Shown: positions 21,449-34,118, numbered from the stretch's first letter. The stretch is DNA of 64,000 nt from Orychophragmus violaceus (GCA_030180135.1 CM058232.1:77977001-78041000), one strand, 5' to 3'. Notes: a model not told the origin generated them from the letters alone. Numbers and translations: made by a program.

Positions 21449-22400
21449 AGATGGCCGAGACCAGTGTGCTTTGGAGCGTCTGACTGAGTTTCAAGATTAA
21501 GTTCAAAGATTGGCTAGACATACTCTTCTTACGAACTTGTGATGATTGAGACCAGTGTGCTTGGAAGCGTCTTACTATGTTTCAAAATTAAGTCCAAAGA
21601 TTAGTTAAACATAATCTTCTTGCAGACTTGTAATGATTTAGACTAGTGTTCTCGGAAGCGTTTTACTGGATTTCGAAATTGATTCCGAAGATTAGGGAGA
21701 CATAATCCTCTTGCGGACTTGTAATGATTAGACCAGTGTGCTCGGAAGTGTTTTACTGGGTTTCAAAATTAAGTCCGAAGATTTGGTGAGACGTACTCCT
21801 CTTGCGGACTTGTAATGATTAGACCAGTGTGCTCGGCAACGTCTTACTAGGTTTCAAAATTAAGTCCGAAGATTAACGAGACGTACTCTTCTTGCGAACT
21901 TGTAATGATTAGACCAGTGTGCTCGGAAGCGTTTTACTGGGTTTTGAAATTAAGTTCGAAGATTTGGCGAGACGTACTCCTCTTGCGGACTTGTAATGAT
22001 TAGACCAGTGTGCTCGGAAGCTTCTTACTGGGTTTCAAAATTATGTCCGAAGATTAGCGAGACGTACTCCTCTTGCGGACTTGTAATGATTATACCAGTG
22101 TGCTCGGAAGCGTCTTATTGGGTTTCAAAATTAAGTCCAAAGATTAACGAGAAGTACTCTTCTTGCGAACTTGTAATGATTAGACCAGTGTGCTCGGAAG
22201 CATTTTACTGGGTTTCAAAACTAAGTCCGATGATTTGGCGAGACGTACTCTTCTTGCGGACTTGTAATGATTAGACCAGTGTGCTCGGAAGCGTCTTACA
22301 GGGTTTCGAAATTAAGTCCGAAGATTAGCGAGACGTACTCTTCTCGCGGACTTGTAATGATTAGATCAGTGTGCTCAGAAGCGTCTTACTGGGTTTCAGA
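21449..22400. repeat. Tandem array, about 11 copies of a 90-91-bp unit
   Basis: The marker AGACCAGTGTGCTCGGAAG recurs near 21458, 21549, 21641, 21731, 21822, 21912, 22003, 22092, 22182, 22273 and 22363 (steps 89-92 bp). Copies are highly similar in the centre and more diverged at the left end. A related single unit follows at about 22480-22510. A 93-codon frame (21996-22274) arises only because the repeat lacks stops in that frame. Confidence 0.92.
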
Positions 22401-22806
22401 GTTTTACAATTGACTTCGGTACTAGTGCGGGGGTTTCCGTCTGATCTTCCCGTTGTCGGCGTGTACTCAATAATGACGTTGTCGAGACCAGCGTGTTGTG
22501 TTTTACTGGGTTTGGACTTTCGATTCCGTTTTCCTGTGAGACTTTTGTCCTACATCTTCCGTAATCGAAAGTGAGCCGATATCCGCAGGACATACCTTCC
22601 GAAATATCAGACCAAGATAAACTTGGCTATAATGTCATTTTACGAGTGGGCTAAGTAGCGTCATAATGGATTTTTGGGGTCTACTATCGACTCTAGTACT
22701 GGTGCGGGGGTTTGCTCGACTTATGTTCCCTTCGCCGATAATAAACATACTTTGGCGGTATTTAAAATTTATATAGCGCGCTTTTATCCGTTTGTTGGAT
22801 GTATAG

Positions 22807-23408
22807 TGATGCAATATCAAAAAGTGAATCAAGGTCTTCAAAGATGGGTTTATTATGAGAATCTCAACCTCATAACTTCATAAAAAAAGTCAAGGATTCT
22901 CATTCAATAGCAATGGCTAAATTGGTGGCAAGAAGACTAATATTTGATTTAGCTAATTTTTCTCTTTTTGTATAAATGTAAATCATTTCTTTTAATGTAT
23001 TTTATTGTAAAGATCACATTGTAAGAGCTATAAAAAGCTCAATTGTTCTATTGTAAATAATATAGAAATTTTTGGAAAAAATAAGAGTTCTCTCTTATAA
23101 AGATTTTATGCTTTGTTCTTTGTTTCTCTAAGTTGTGCGGATTCCCCTTCTTAGAAAATATTATGAATTTATGTCTTATGTGTGGATTCACTAAGGCTTA
23201 GATTCTTGATCTTATCACAAAAGCTTTCACACCTTTGAGGAGCGATCTTCAATTCACCATTAATTCCATCTAACCATCCATTAAAAAGTCTTGAGAGCGC
23301 CTTCGGCCAGCAAACTTTTTCCATTCGACCATCGACCACGGATCAACCAGAGAGCGTCTCCGACCAGCTGGGCGACCCAAACAACTATCCACCTCGGATC
23401 TTATATCA
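22807..23408 (+). repeat. 5' LTR of the TRIM-like element
   Basis: TGATGCAATATC to CTTATATCA. A TATA box CTATAAAAAG lies at about 23028-23037. It differs from the 3' LTR by only a few substitutions and one- to three-base indels. Confidence 0.93.
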
Positions 23409-23838
23409 TTTGGTATCAGAGCCGAATGTCCTATCATCTATCTTTTAAGTTTTTTTTTTTGTTAAGTTATTTTCTTTTTCATTTCATTTTAATATCAAAA
23501 AGCAACAAAAAATGTTTTCTGTTTTGTTCTTTTTAAAAAAAAAAATCTTAAAAAAAAACATAAAATAGTTTTCTTTATTTTTCCTAAAGTTTTATTTTTC
23601 TCATAAAAATATTTTCTTTTATTTTTGATTTTTCAGTTTAACAAAAAAAAACTTTAAAAAAATTATATTCTTTTTTCCTAAATAAAATTTCATCCATAAA
23701 AACTTTTCAAAAAAAAAAATACTTTCGTTTTGTTTCTTGAAAAAAACAATTCGTTTTTCTTCTTTTCATTAAAAAAACAAAAAACAATTCTCAATGTGAA
23801 ACGGTTTTGAGGACAAAACCATTTGAAGAGGGAGAAAA

Positions 23839-24437
23839 TGATGCAATATCAAAAAGTGAATCAAGGTCTTCAAAGATGGGTTTATTATGAGAATCTCAAC
23901 CTCATAACTTCATAAAAAAGTCAAGGATTCTCATTCAATAGCAATGGCTAAATTGGTGGCAAGAAGACTAATATTTGATTTAGCTAATTTTTCTCTTTTT
24001 GTATAAATGTAAATCATTTCTTTTAATGTATTTTATTGTAAAGATCACATTGTAAGAGCTATAAAAAGCTCAATTGTTCTATTGTAAATAATATAGAAAT
24101 TTTTAGAAAAATAAGAGTTCTCTCTTATAAAGCTTTTATGCTTTGTTCTTTGTTTCTCTAAGTTGTGCGGATTCCCCTTCTTAGAAAATATTATGAATTT
24201 ATGTCTTATGTGTGGATTCACTAAGGCTTAGATTCTTGATCTTATCAAAAAGGCTTTCACACCTTTGAGCGGCGATCTTCAATTCACCATCAACTCCATC
24301 TAACCATCCATTAAAAAGCCTTGAGAGCGCTTCGGCCAGCAAGCTTTTTTCATTCGACCATCGACCACGGATCAACCAAAGAGCGTCTCCGACCAGCTGG
24401 GCGACCCAAACAACTATTCACCTCGGATCTTATATCA
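23839..24437 (+). repeat. 3' LTR of the TRIM-like element
   Basis: Same ends as the 5' copy; 599 bp. Followed by TSD TATAG. Confidence 0.93.
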
Positions 24438-24849
24438 TATAGAGCCTCAATCCGTATAGGATAAGTTGGCTAATATCCGTAAATGATGTATTTGTTTGTC
24501 TGATGCGGCCGTCAGCAAACAAGATGAACTATTCCTAACAATCATGCACTCGACCTGGTATGACGTGATTGTAAATGAATTCTAAGTTACGATGTTTATA
24601 TCCTAATTTCGATCTAAGAGAAGTAAATTAAATGAAAATGAGAATGAATTTATTTCCTGATAAAACCAAGTGTATGGTTGGGGAGTTAAACTTTCGCATA
24701 TGCATTGTGCTTGTAGTTATGACCTGTTATCTTGAGTTTTACACAGGTGTTAAGAAAATTGGCTTTGCGAACTGAATGTCGTGAAGGTTGTCCAAGTACG
24801 TTTTGAAGTTAGTCGGACAGTTTTCGTTTTTTGGTCGAGAGGGGTGTCT

Positions 24850-25250
24850 CGCTCGGAATTTCCGAGAAGATTGGCCAGCTCGGAATTTCCTAGCTGGTTA
24901 GCTCGGAATTCCCGTGAATATTGGCCAGCTCGAAATTTCCTAGATGGTTAGTTTGGAATTTTCGAGAAGAGTGGTCAGCCTGGAATTTCCTATCTGGTTA
25001 GGTCGGAATTCCCGAGAAGATTGGTCAGCTCGGAATTTCCTGTCTGATTAGTTCAAAATTTCTGAGAAGAGTGATCATCTCGGAATTTCCTTGCTGGTTA
25101 GCTCGGAATTCCTGAGAAGATTGGTCAGCTCAAAATTTCCTAGCTGGTTAGTTAGGAATTTCCGAGAAGAGTGGTCAGCTCGAAATTTCCGAGAAGAGTG
25201 GTCAGTTCGGAATTTCCGAGAAGAGAGGCCAGCTCGGAGATTCCTAGTTG
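24850..25250. repeat. 50-bp tandem repeat with two CTCGGAATTTCCGAG palindromes per unit
   Basis: Palindrome starts alternate by 27 and 23 bp (24854, 24881, 24904, 24931, ...), giving a 50-bp unit with about eight copies. Each unit pairs a GGTTAGCTCGGAATTCCCGAG half with a GGTCAGCTCGGAATTTCC half. Confidence 0.85.
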
Positions 25251-25549
25251 GTTTGTTGGTACATTTGAGCATCTTCGTTCGGACAGTTCTGCGTGCTGTA
25301 TGTTTCGAGCAGTTTTGTCCGAGCATTTGTGTCTCAGCCCGGGATGCATTCGAGTCCGAAATTTTTTTCCAGAAATTTTCGATTTCCCGATGCGGAAGCA
25401 TAGGTGTATACCGACCCACTCCCCCCTTTTTTTAAAAGGAGGGACAACTGAACCGGTCAAGATATCGGCTGCCTACGTACCCCTTTTGGGGATTAAGCCT
25501 TCCTGTAGTTCAAGTTGTTTCTTGAGATGTTGGGAAGTCTCGTCTTAGT

Positions 25550-25930
25550 GATAGTACTTCTTCAAAATGTGTTGCCTTCCAACTTCTTGGAATCTTGTCG
25601 TCGTCCATGTTGACAAGTTCGTATGCTCCACAGTGAACTACTTTGGTAACTATGTATGTTCCTTCTCGGTTTACTCCTAGTTTGCATGTGCTTTATTCAG
25701 CCGCGTTCTGGGACACTTTCAATAGGACTAGGTCGTTTTCGGGGAACCTTCAACTGCATACATTGGATTTGTAGTATTCGGCAGTTTCTTGTTGGTAGTT
25801 TTGGACGCGGACGCGTGAATGATCACGTCGTTCATTGATCATGCTCAGTTCACCGAGAAGCGTCAAATGATTCAATCCTTTTTGACATGGGTGCAATCTG
25901 CGGCGTACTCACGGGATTTTAACTTATGCT
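25550..25930 (-). pseudogene. Gypsy integrase C-terminus remnant
   Basis: Read on the minus strand, short segments match the end of Tat-type integrase: FPENDLVLLKV, CKLGVNREGTYIVTKVV and NMDDDKIPRSWKATHFEE, in the correct order and followed by a stop. These correspond to the GDLVLRK, NWEGPY and DG..IPR.WN..HL motifs. Stops interrupt the frame. This fixes the pol strand as minus. Confidence 0.6.
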
Positions 25931-26659
25931 GGGGTTATGTTCTGTACACTGGTATAAGTGGTGCTTCACCAATTTATTTCCCAATAAGCAATGAGAATGT
26001 GGCTTTGTATCGAATCTGAGGATAAGAGCGATAGTTTGTGTGGCTTCTTTGACACTTTTTATATAAGTGAGCATCTTTTTCGGTCTATGTGGTTCTAAGA
26101 TGTGTTCTTGCGAGAATTAAAATCCAACCGGTTTGTGTTTCCGAGCAGGTCATACGCAATGACTGGTAAGTCTCCGAATGGTTCATGGTTGCGTGGGATA
26201 TTTTGTCCGGTAGTCAAAATGATCTGAGCCGCGTTGTTTTATCGCCCGAGCCAAAATCTTCTCATCTTTTCTTCTGCTCGGGTGTTGTTATGGTCCAACA
26301 TAAGCCTGCTCGTCTTTATTTATTTCAATAAAGAAATAGAAAACAATACCCTCGGTAACTTATCTTGCCGAGCTGGCTGCTCGTTGCTCCCTTCCCAGAT
26401 TTTTTTTCCCGAGCTCGCTACTTTTGTTTTGTCCAAGCTGCACCCTTTTTTTTCCTTCTCCAAGCTGGCTGCTGCTCTTTTTTCCAAGATGATTTTTTTT
26501 TCCGAGCTGAATTTGGACAAACTGTCCAAGCTGTTTTTTTTCTTAGCTCGGGAAAACTGAATGAGGTGAGCTCGGAAAATTTGAGTTGGTTAGCTCGGAA
26601 TTTCCGAGCTGATATACTTGCTCGGAGCTTCCGAGCATTTTACGAGTTTCCAAGCATTC

Positions 26660-26890
26660 TTTGAGATTCCAAGAATGTTGCGCGAGTTGTCGAGAATGCT
26701 GCGGGAGTCGCCGAGCACGTTGCGCGAGTCGCCAAGCACGCTGCGCGAGTCGCCGAGCACGCTGCGCGAGTCGCCGAGGACGCTGCTCGAGTTGCCGAGC
26801 AAGCCGCTCGAGTTGGCGAAAAGCCGCGCGAGTTGGCGAGCATGCAGCGTGAGTTTTCGAGCATGCTGCGCGAGTTACTGAGCAAGCTGC
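26660..26890. repeat. 21-bp GC-rich minisatellite
   Basis: About ten copies of a CGCGAGTCGCCGAGCACGCTG-type unit, e.g. starting 26702, 26723, 26744, 26765, 26786, 26807, 26848 and 26869. It is GC-rich within AT-rich surroundings. All three plus-strand frames and several minus frames stay open through it, giving 7-residue periodic peptides that I take as by-products. Confidence 0.88.
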
Positions 26891-27874
26891 AGGTAAAGAC
26901 CATTCGACAACCTGTCCGAGCAGGCTCTTCGTTTGGATAGCCTTGTCGATGTACGTCCGAGCTGGTTTAGTCGTGGACCGTACGATCAGGGTGTTCCGAT
27001 TAGAGATGCTGAAAAGTTTGACTGCGGACAAGCCGAGTAAAATACGATCGGTAAGACGCATCATGTCGTGTGCTTATTGTATTTGCGGGTGACAGTCATG
27101 TCGAGCAGGTTGTTCTCCCCGGGGGACCTTTTGTTGTCCGAGCAAGGCATTTTCCGGAGCTTGGTAGTCTTCGTTGAACTACAGGGACGTGCAATCCGTC
27201 GTTCACAGACAGACGATGATGGTGGACCGATCAGCTCGCGAACTGGTCGTAAACCTGAACTTACCATGAAAATTTCAAGCCGAGCATGGTGTTATGTTTT
27301 TGAAGAAAGACATATACGAATGTACGGTTTGGCGAGCGGCGCTGCTTGGACGTCTTCTATTACTAGGACGATCGACTATTGTATGCAGAAGATATTGGAC
27401 TTTGTACGTGGATTGTTGAGACATCAGAATGGCTTGGAACACTAGCTGGCATGACGGCGGGACATCAACGACGATCAGTTAAGGATAGTTTAGCTACTTG
27501 GCGTCGTATTGGATCTGCATACGAAGCAAAGTTAGAGACTCGTTCGATGATGGAAATTGGTTAGAATATGATCATGATGTATAACCGCAAAGTCCCAAAC
27601 CAAGATGCTCAACATATAAACGAAATCGAAGAGCAATATATTGTACGTTGAACATTCGAAAAGATTTGACGAGATATTTACGATTTCGATCAAGAGTTTA
27701 TCATGTTAATTTCTACGTAAGTTAGAGATATTTGTAATTCCTATAATCATAAAGCATTGAAAGCGGAAAACTTGTAACAAGGCTAAAATCGATAAGTCAC
27801 AAAGAAACTGATGATGAGAAGGTAAATAAGAATATATGTACTTATCTCGATAATCGGAGAGATCGTAAAGCGAT

Positions 27875-28174
27875 TTACGACGAAGACGATCTTAACACAA
27901 AAAATGTTCTTTTCGGTTTTGATAAATTCCTATCAGATCTTGGTATCCTTGTTACGATTATTTTTTGTTTGAGGTTGCGCCCTTGCAATCTTCTCTGTCG
28001 ATGCTGATAGTCGTCGCGATCCTTCTTGGTCGGATTAGTGGTGGTAGATCTTTGTGTTTGTTCTGTACGCATGAGGCGTTCGCTTGTTTGCAAGTAGCGG
28101 TCGACGTAGCGTAGGGTTTCTCGTTGTGCCGCCTGGCGTCGAGAAGTCGAGTCATCTACGCTTAGTTGGTCCAA
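27875..28174 (-). pseudogene. Probable Tat gag fragment
   Basis: A 99-codon minus-strand frame shortly after the PBS, rich in basic residues (DRDDYQHRQRRLQGRNLKQK). The position between PBS and pol suggests gag, but no gag core motif is visible. The assignment rests on context. Confidence 0.35.
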
Positions 28175-28467
28175 ACTTCACTTCCCTAGTGCTCGATGGT
28201 TTTTTTCCGAGCCTCTCCACTTTCTCGGTGAGCATGGTATTCGACTTTTTCTAATCATGAGTTTTTTGCACCAGTACGGCTGTTGTCTGTTTTGAATCGG
28301 TTAGCGCTACGTCGGCTTTGGTTGCATCAGTTGCGGCTGCGCCTGTTGCAGCGTTGTCCGTCATGATGTTTTGTATTGCTGCTGCGTCCCAGCGTTGATT
28401 GCCAATGGATGATTTGTTTTGTCTCCGTTACTAGTTGGTGGTTTTTAAGTGTAAGAAATTTCTATGT

Positions 28468-28484
28468 CCCCACAGACGGCGCCA
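28468..28484 (-). other. Primer-binding site of the Tat-type element
   Basis: Minus strand TGGCGCCGTCTGTGGGG, three bases from the LTR terminus (TGTGAGATTCG at 28488 on plus). This is the typical Tat-lineage PBS phrase. Confidence 0.75.
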
Positions 28485-28487
28485 AAC

Positions 28488-31400
28488 TGTGAGATTCGAA
28501 AGCCAGAGACAGTCCGGTTTGAGTTAATGGCTCGAACCTAACCGTCCTTGACTCCGTTTACCTCGTTTCCACAATACAAGGCTTTTCAACATGTACTGCT
28601 TCCACGAGTTGTGTCGGTTCGGACTAAACGATATATCAGGGAATAATTCCATTTGTAAGTATTTTAAATTCTTTAAACTATTTTCATCTAGTTAAAAGTA
28701 TTTGAAAATCTTTTAGGCAACCATAAAACCCGAACCGAATAGAATCATCGAAATCAAACTGTCGCCAAATGCGAACCCGAGTCTACACCGAGGTCCTCCC
28801 GCATCCGCCGAGTTATCCACTAACCCGAAAACAACAAAAATGAGTCTAATGAGCAATCTATGATTACCCAAGCGAGTTGGCTCCTACTAAACAAGCTGCT
28901 AAACATGCTATCATAATAATCCCGCCCAAAACCCAAAATAACAAATAAGTATAACATAGTAAAATAAATAGCTGATCGCGTGCTATCACAATGTGATGTG
29001 CTCCACAACACACAACCATTCTCTATCAATAAAAGTAACTACAGAAATAGAGATCACTGCGGCACATGTCCTCGATTAGACACGATCTAATTATCGCGGT
29101 TCTAACGCAAACTCCACATCAACTAGGCCCACTATGCGAACTCGGTAACTTCCACGGGAATATATATCTACCCCACAGTAAATAAAACCACCCATGACTC
29201 CTAGCCATAAACACAGTCCTACGACCTAAGATACCATTCTCAGTCCATCGATACTCGGTGACTCGGGCTACCCCTAGATAGCCTAAGTTTCCATGGAGTC
29301 CGGCCCTAGGACATGACCCCATATTATGCGGACTACACACCTACCGGCATCACTCAGTAGGTTAACACCATAACCATAACCACTACCCTACGGTCCGTGA
29401 ACCTATCATGAAACTACCCGAGGATCACATCAGGAAGGATGTACCGGAACACTATCACTAGACTTGATGGATCTAACGTACCTAGAGTCCTGATAACAAT
29501 AAAATAAAGGAGCAGACTCTCTGAGACTATAACAACATACGAGACCGACAGTGTCAAAATAAATAATATCTCAATCCCAGTAATAGTCTACCCCTTAAGT
29601 CCTATCACCATTCACCACCCGACCTTATCATATTCCGTACCGGAATAGGTATTTAGCCAAAATTATCCGGTCCCATACCAAGGCAATTATCAATTAACAC
29701 GGTCTACCCGGTCCAACACCGGAGTAGGCAAAATAAACACACAATCAAGCCACCTACCCTGCCCAACACGAGGGTAGACCAATCATCACACAATCAACGG
29801 TATACCCACCCCAACACCGGAGTAGACAAACAAACAAGCATGCATCAATAACCACACATCAACAATCTTACATATAATCCAAGTTCAATTAACCGATTAT
29901 TTTAATAGCTTACTTTATTTACTCCGCTACATTGGGATTAGTAAACTTACTAATCCCACAGACGGCTTAAACACAAATTCTATCATTTAATTTCCTAATT
30001 CCATAATTCAGTGTTTTAATCTCCTGACTTCTCCTTATTTCATTAATTAATTCATTTGACCTGATAACCCCTAACTATCGTCTTAATCACCCCGTTATTA
30101 TTTTCTAAATGTGTTATGTGATTTAATCATTATTTTTAATTAACTCTTAGTTCCCGTATATAGATTCATTCACAATGTTCATATAATAATATATATGCAT
30201 ATACGTCCTAGCATGCCATTCTAAATGAATGCATCACTCAAACAACAATTAACGGCACAATCAATCAATCACCAGTCACTAATGTTTAACATGCCATTGA
30301 TTAATTCCTATTCATTTAACCGTCTAACCGAGTCATTAAATCAACATAACCGTTCTAACATATTCAATTATTCAGGAATGCAATCCTAATGCTACGGTTT
30401 ACCATTTCAGGTCTATATGATCCTAATCTAAATGCAAGACTTCTGGTGAGGGGGTGACCAGCGTGAGTGGAGAACCGGCGAATGCTATAGAGAGAAGGAG
30501 GAACGGGCTGAGCCAGAGAGAGACACTGCGGAGCAGTCACCGGCGGCGAGAATTCCGGCGACCTTCCGGCGAGTTCTCCGGCGGCGATTAATCAGCTCCT
30601 CACCAAGATTCCAGATCTACCAGTGGCTTAAACAGATTCATCAAGGTTTGGGAATTATTTCAGTGAATTGGGATGCAAGTATTTGAAGAATGAAGAAGAA
30701 GAAGAGAGAGAGATGAGTTTTTCGGTGGAGAGAGGGGAGAGCGGGAGAGAAAACCGTGGGAGAGGAGAGAGCTTAGAGTGTTTTGTTGGTTTTCTTGAGT
30801 GGGATGAAGTGAAAGAGAGAAATGAGACCATGGTTTTTAAAGAAAGAACATGCATGCATCTTAAAAGATTCATTGAATCTTCTTCTGGCTATGGGTCACC
30901 AATTAATCAAGGGTGGCAACACCTGTCTCACCAGGTGTCTCTTCTATTTTTTCTTCAAAAAGGTAAAGAGAATATAGAATTTTCCATTATTTGAATACTC
31001 CAATGAGCCAATCGGTGGTCGCCACATTGCGTGGCGATCCCCGTTTATTCTCCTGCCACTTTCCGAAACTTTTGAAACAATTCGTCAAAACCCGTTTTTA
31101 TTTTAGTAGACCTTAACGAGAAGCACTCCCAACTTGTATCATCAAATTTGGCTTCCCGTAACTCCCGTAACGTCCAATAGAAGTTTTCTTGGTTTTGTCG
31201 GTTTCCATCCCGACAGTCCGTAAAACCCTTTTTAAATTCGTTCTCATCATTCTCCGTCTTCTAAATAACTTCTTTTTAAATAAAAAGAAAGCCACTTGGC
31301 CGTCTAAGCTTTCCGTCTTTTTTGGGTAAAATTATCAAAATGCCCTTATCTCCTCAAAATTACAGAAATGCCCTCAAATGACTTTTCATTGACTTCTGAA

Positions 31401-33290
31401 CTGCCCTATGACCATTTCTTGAGACAGAGTATTGTATTCTTCCCCAATTACAGGAATTCGGCCCCTGAATTCTCCGTTTACTAACAAACCTTGAACTCGG
31501 AAGCAAAACATGTAAGTCTTTGTTTCTGAATCTGATCCAAACTTTGCTTTGATACAAACACTCTGGCTCCAAAATCGGAAGTACCAACTGATCTTATTCT
31601 AAACTCGTCCATACCAATACCACAAATCGCCAATCTGAATCTTGAATACTTTGCGACTCCAAATCCCAATCGCTTGCACTGAAACTTTTGATCCATCATC
31701 TTATTCCAAATCTTGTTATTCCCATATTAATTGCTTAACTCTGATTTTCCAAAATACATTGTACCAACTGTTCATCTCTTTAAAACCATAATAAAAGATT
31801 CCCGCCATGCTCCGACTTTTGATTCGCCCAACATTGCTCGGTATCCATTCCCATTGCTTTCCTCTAATACCTTGGTGATGTCGCTACTCATCACTTCCAT
31901 CGAACTGAATTACCAAACCCACATAACTTGTCTTCTTCACGATCGCTGAATCCAAACTTTGCTGAGCCTCAAGAACCATACTTCCCAAATGATACTTTGA
32001 TCTGATCCCTTACTGACATTGATGCACCCAAATCTCTTTGCTAACTCATCATGCTTAACTGATTCGGATCTGTGTGTCGCTGACACCCACACTCTTTTCT
32101 AAAACCACATTGCCTTGCTTGCAGGCTCAGGTCAAACTGCTATACTGCTTTCTTGAAATAACATCTTGACTTCTCGGGTTCGGGTTCGGGTTCGGTCTCG
32201 TGCATGCGTCTCGTCGTCCATCACATCATGTATCAACAAGCTCAACAACACTGGAATGGTTAAAATTTTTAACTTACTCATCAATATCAATTCCTTATAT
32301 AGGAATTGCTAATTAGTCACACACCCATTATCCACGTGTGGCTAACTAGAAATAACTTATAATTCCGTTTTACCGCAAATAAGCATCCTACCTTAACTGA
32401 TTATCAATTCCGAGCTTATTTCTAACCAAATGGTTTTCTAACCTTTCCGTCTAACAAAAAATTTAACAGATAACTTATCATTCCATCTACACAAGATTAA
32501 TGATCTAGTGCTTACCAAAATGGGTAACACCCTAACCGATCAATTTAAGCAATTCGCTATCCAAAACTCAAGAGATAATTTCTAGCAACTTAGATAATCA
32601 AACAATGCGATAGTACTCCATCACACAATTTGAAAACCTAACGGTTCTACCTAAATGTGATCCAGAGATTTAGAAACTTAAAGAGATGATTAAGGCAATG
32701 AATCACCATTAACAATCAATCAACCTAGTGATCAAACATATGCAATTCTAGAAACCTAGCGATCAAACAAATGCAATGATATCCCAACAAATCGATCTAC
32801 CAACAAGCAATGCAATGCTATCATACATAATATTCTAGCACCCTAACGATCAATCAAATGCAAGGATCCTCAAATCAGCGAACTAACAACCTAGAGAGCT
32901 ATCAATGCATCAATCACACCAAACATTCTAATACTCTAACAAATCAATCAATCACACACAATCAATCAATCAATCAAGAAAATTAGCTCATCCACGCGGT
33001 AATGTCAATACGGCCGTCTCATAGGGTCCTGATGAAAGATCGTTCGTTCGGACCATCATTTGTTTTCACGTTGTAACTGTATTGCATTCACTAGCCATCA
33101 CATGCATGCAATATAATTACTTCGTTACTCAAAACGATAAACCGAAATCACCCCACATCCACCACGTAAATAAAACATCTATAGATCAAATAGTGTATTA
33201 AATACGTAAGTCTGTCTGAGTATAATGCAAGTGGTTGCCCATCCATCCCCAAAAAGAAAAAGCCGATACATAACCGAATCGCCAGTGACA
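28488..33290 (-). repeat. Probable long 5' LTR of the Tat-type element (right limit uncertain)
   Basis: The LTR must begin (plus coordinates) at TGTGAGATTCG, 28488, next to the PBS. Its far end cannot be proven without a second LTR; a CAGTGACA at about 33283-33290 is one candidate. Inside are a degenerate tandem repeat around 29640-29840 (GGTCTACCCGGTCCAACACCGGA-type), a minus-strand 73-codon frame at 29119-29340 without recognised domain, and a pyrimidine-rich minus-strand stretch at 30640-30860 resembling a transcript leader. A GGTTCGGGTTCGG run lies near 32180. No host gene is seen. Confidence 0.4.
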
Positions 33291-34071
33291 AATATATGCT
33301 GATATAATAATAAAAAATAGATTTGTATGCAGTTAAATTTGCACATTAAAATTACGATAAAAAAACACTTTATAAAATAAGTATTCCACCCAAATCTGCA
33401 TGCAATCTAATTTTTTATTTGTTTATTATATACAATTATTTTTCTGCATATTATTATATGAACACCATTCACAGCCATAACCATATAATCTGCATGGAAG
33501 GATAGAAAAGAAAGAGAATTACCTTCAATGTGTATTCTTTAAACAATGCAAATAAACGTAACTTTCGATATTTTTCATTACCATCAAGTGTTTTATTTGA
33601 TTTTAGTGAATTTTGAAGGATTTCTGTGTTAAAATATAAACATTGAAATCCAAAGAAAAACTTATGAATTTACAAATACTAATTAAAATCAATATATTAG
33701 ATTTGGAAATCAATGAATTTACTGAGATTTGTAAATGCTATATAAATTTCTAAATCAATTAAAATACATAAACGAATAACATCCTCGATTGTTGAAATGG
33801 CTCATGAGAGAAACTAATATATTAAAAAAAAGGAGTCTTGACTAAAAGTGCCACGTGGCATCATTTTATGATAGTTTTCAATCTCACATGGCTACTCTTT
33901 GGAGGCCAAAAAAGTTCTCATTTGAAATGCTTGTTTAATACATGTTAATTATTTATTGATTTTAGGTATATGAGATTGGTTATTTTTCTGAAATACCTTT
34001 TATTTGGGATGTATTTATAGTATCTTTGGTTGATCCAATTAGTAGATTCATTATCCTTCATTTGTGTAGTG

Positions 34072-34076
<5 letters not shown>

Positions 34077-34110
<34 letters not shown>
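34077..34110. repeat. (TA)n microsatellite
   Basis: Uninterrupted TA run of about 34 bp. Confidence 0.95.

Positions 34111-34118
<8 letters not shown>

Larger units (their letters stand above)
22807..24437 (+). mobile_element. TRIM-like non-autonomous LTR element (1,631 bp)
   Basis: 5' LTR 22807-23408 (602 bp), internal region 23409-23838 (430 bp), 3' LTR 23839-24437 (599 bp), and perfect TSD TATAG (22802-22806 and 24438-24442). PBS TGGTATCAGAGC is at 23411-23422, and a purine tract GAAGAGGGAGAAAA ends just before the 3' LTR. The internal part is non-coding, T/A-homopolymer-rich, and ends with TTTTGAGGACAAAACC-like text seen at the 3' end of some Gypsy chromoviruses. It needs enzymes from another element. 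Confidence 0.93.
17171..28487 (-). mobile_element. Decayed Tat-lineage Ty3/Gypsy element with nested insertions
   Basis: Evidence for a minus-strand Tat-type element is fourfold: a PBS of TGGCGCC type at 28468-28484; a gag-like frame at 27875-28174; an integrase C-terminus at 25550-25930; and a plus-strand antisense ORF of the putative-gypsy-type-transposon family at 19690-20800. The 91-bp, 50-bp and 21-bp tandem arrays are typical of the variable 3' region in this lineage. RT and most of pol are missing or unrecognisable. A solo LTR and a TRIM-like element are inserted in it. The left end and 3' LTR were not found, so that limit is approximate. Confidence 0.6.

Noticed and set aside
21996..22274. 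92-codon frame with three near-identical 30-residue repeats
   Set aside because: It is the 91-bp tandem DNA repeat read in a stop-free frame; spacing is not a multiple of three throughout.
24850..25250. Heat-shock elements in GGAATTTCC palindromes
   Set aside because: The spacing between GAA and TTC is one or zero bases rather than the two of a heat-shock element.
25075..25548. Overlapping 100-125-codon frames on both strands
   Set aside because: By-products of the 50-bp repeat; no protein family signature.
26543..27064. 173-codon minus frame rich in Arg/Ala repeats, and mirror frames on plus
   Set aside because: They arise from the 21-bp minisatellite, which is open in several frames; no domain and no conserved start.
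29119..29340. Minus-strand frame MCSPHNMGSCPRAGLHGNLG...
   Set aside because: Intriguing composition, but no recognised domain, inside a probable LTR; kept only as a remark in that feature.
33808..33870. Second Helitron 5' end near CCACGTGG
   Set aside because: The TC terminus is missing and no 3' end was found.
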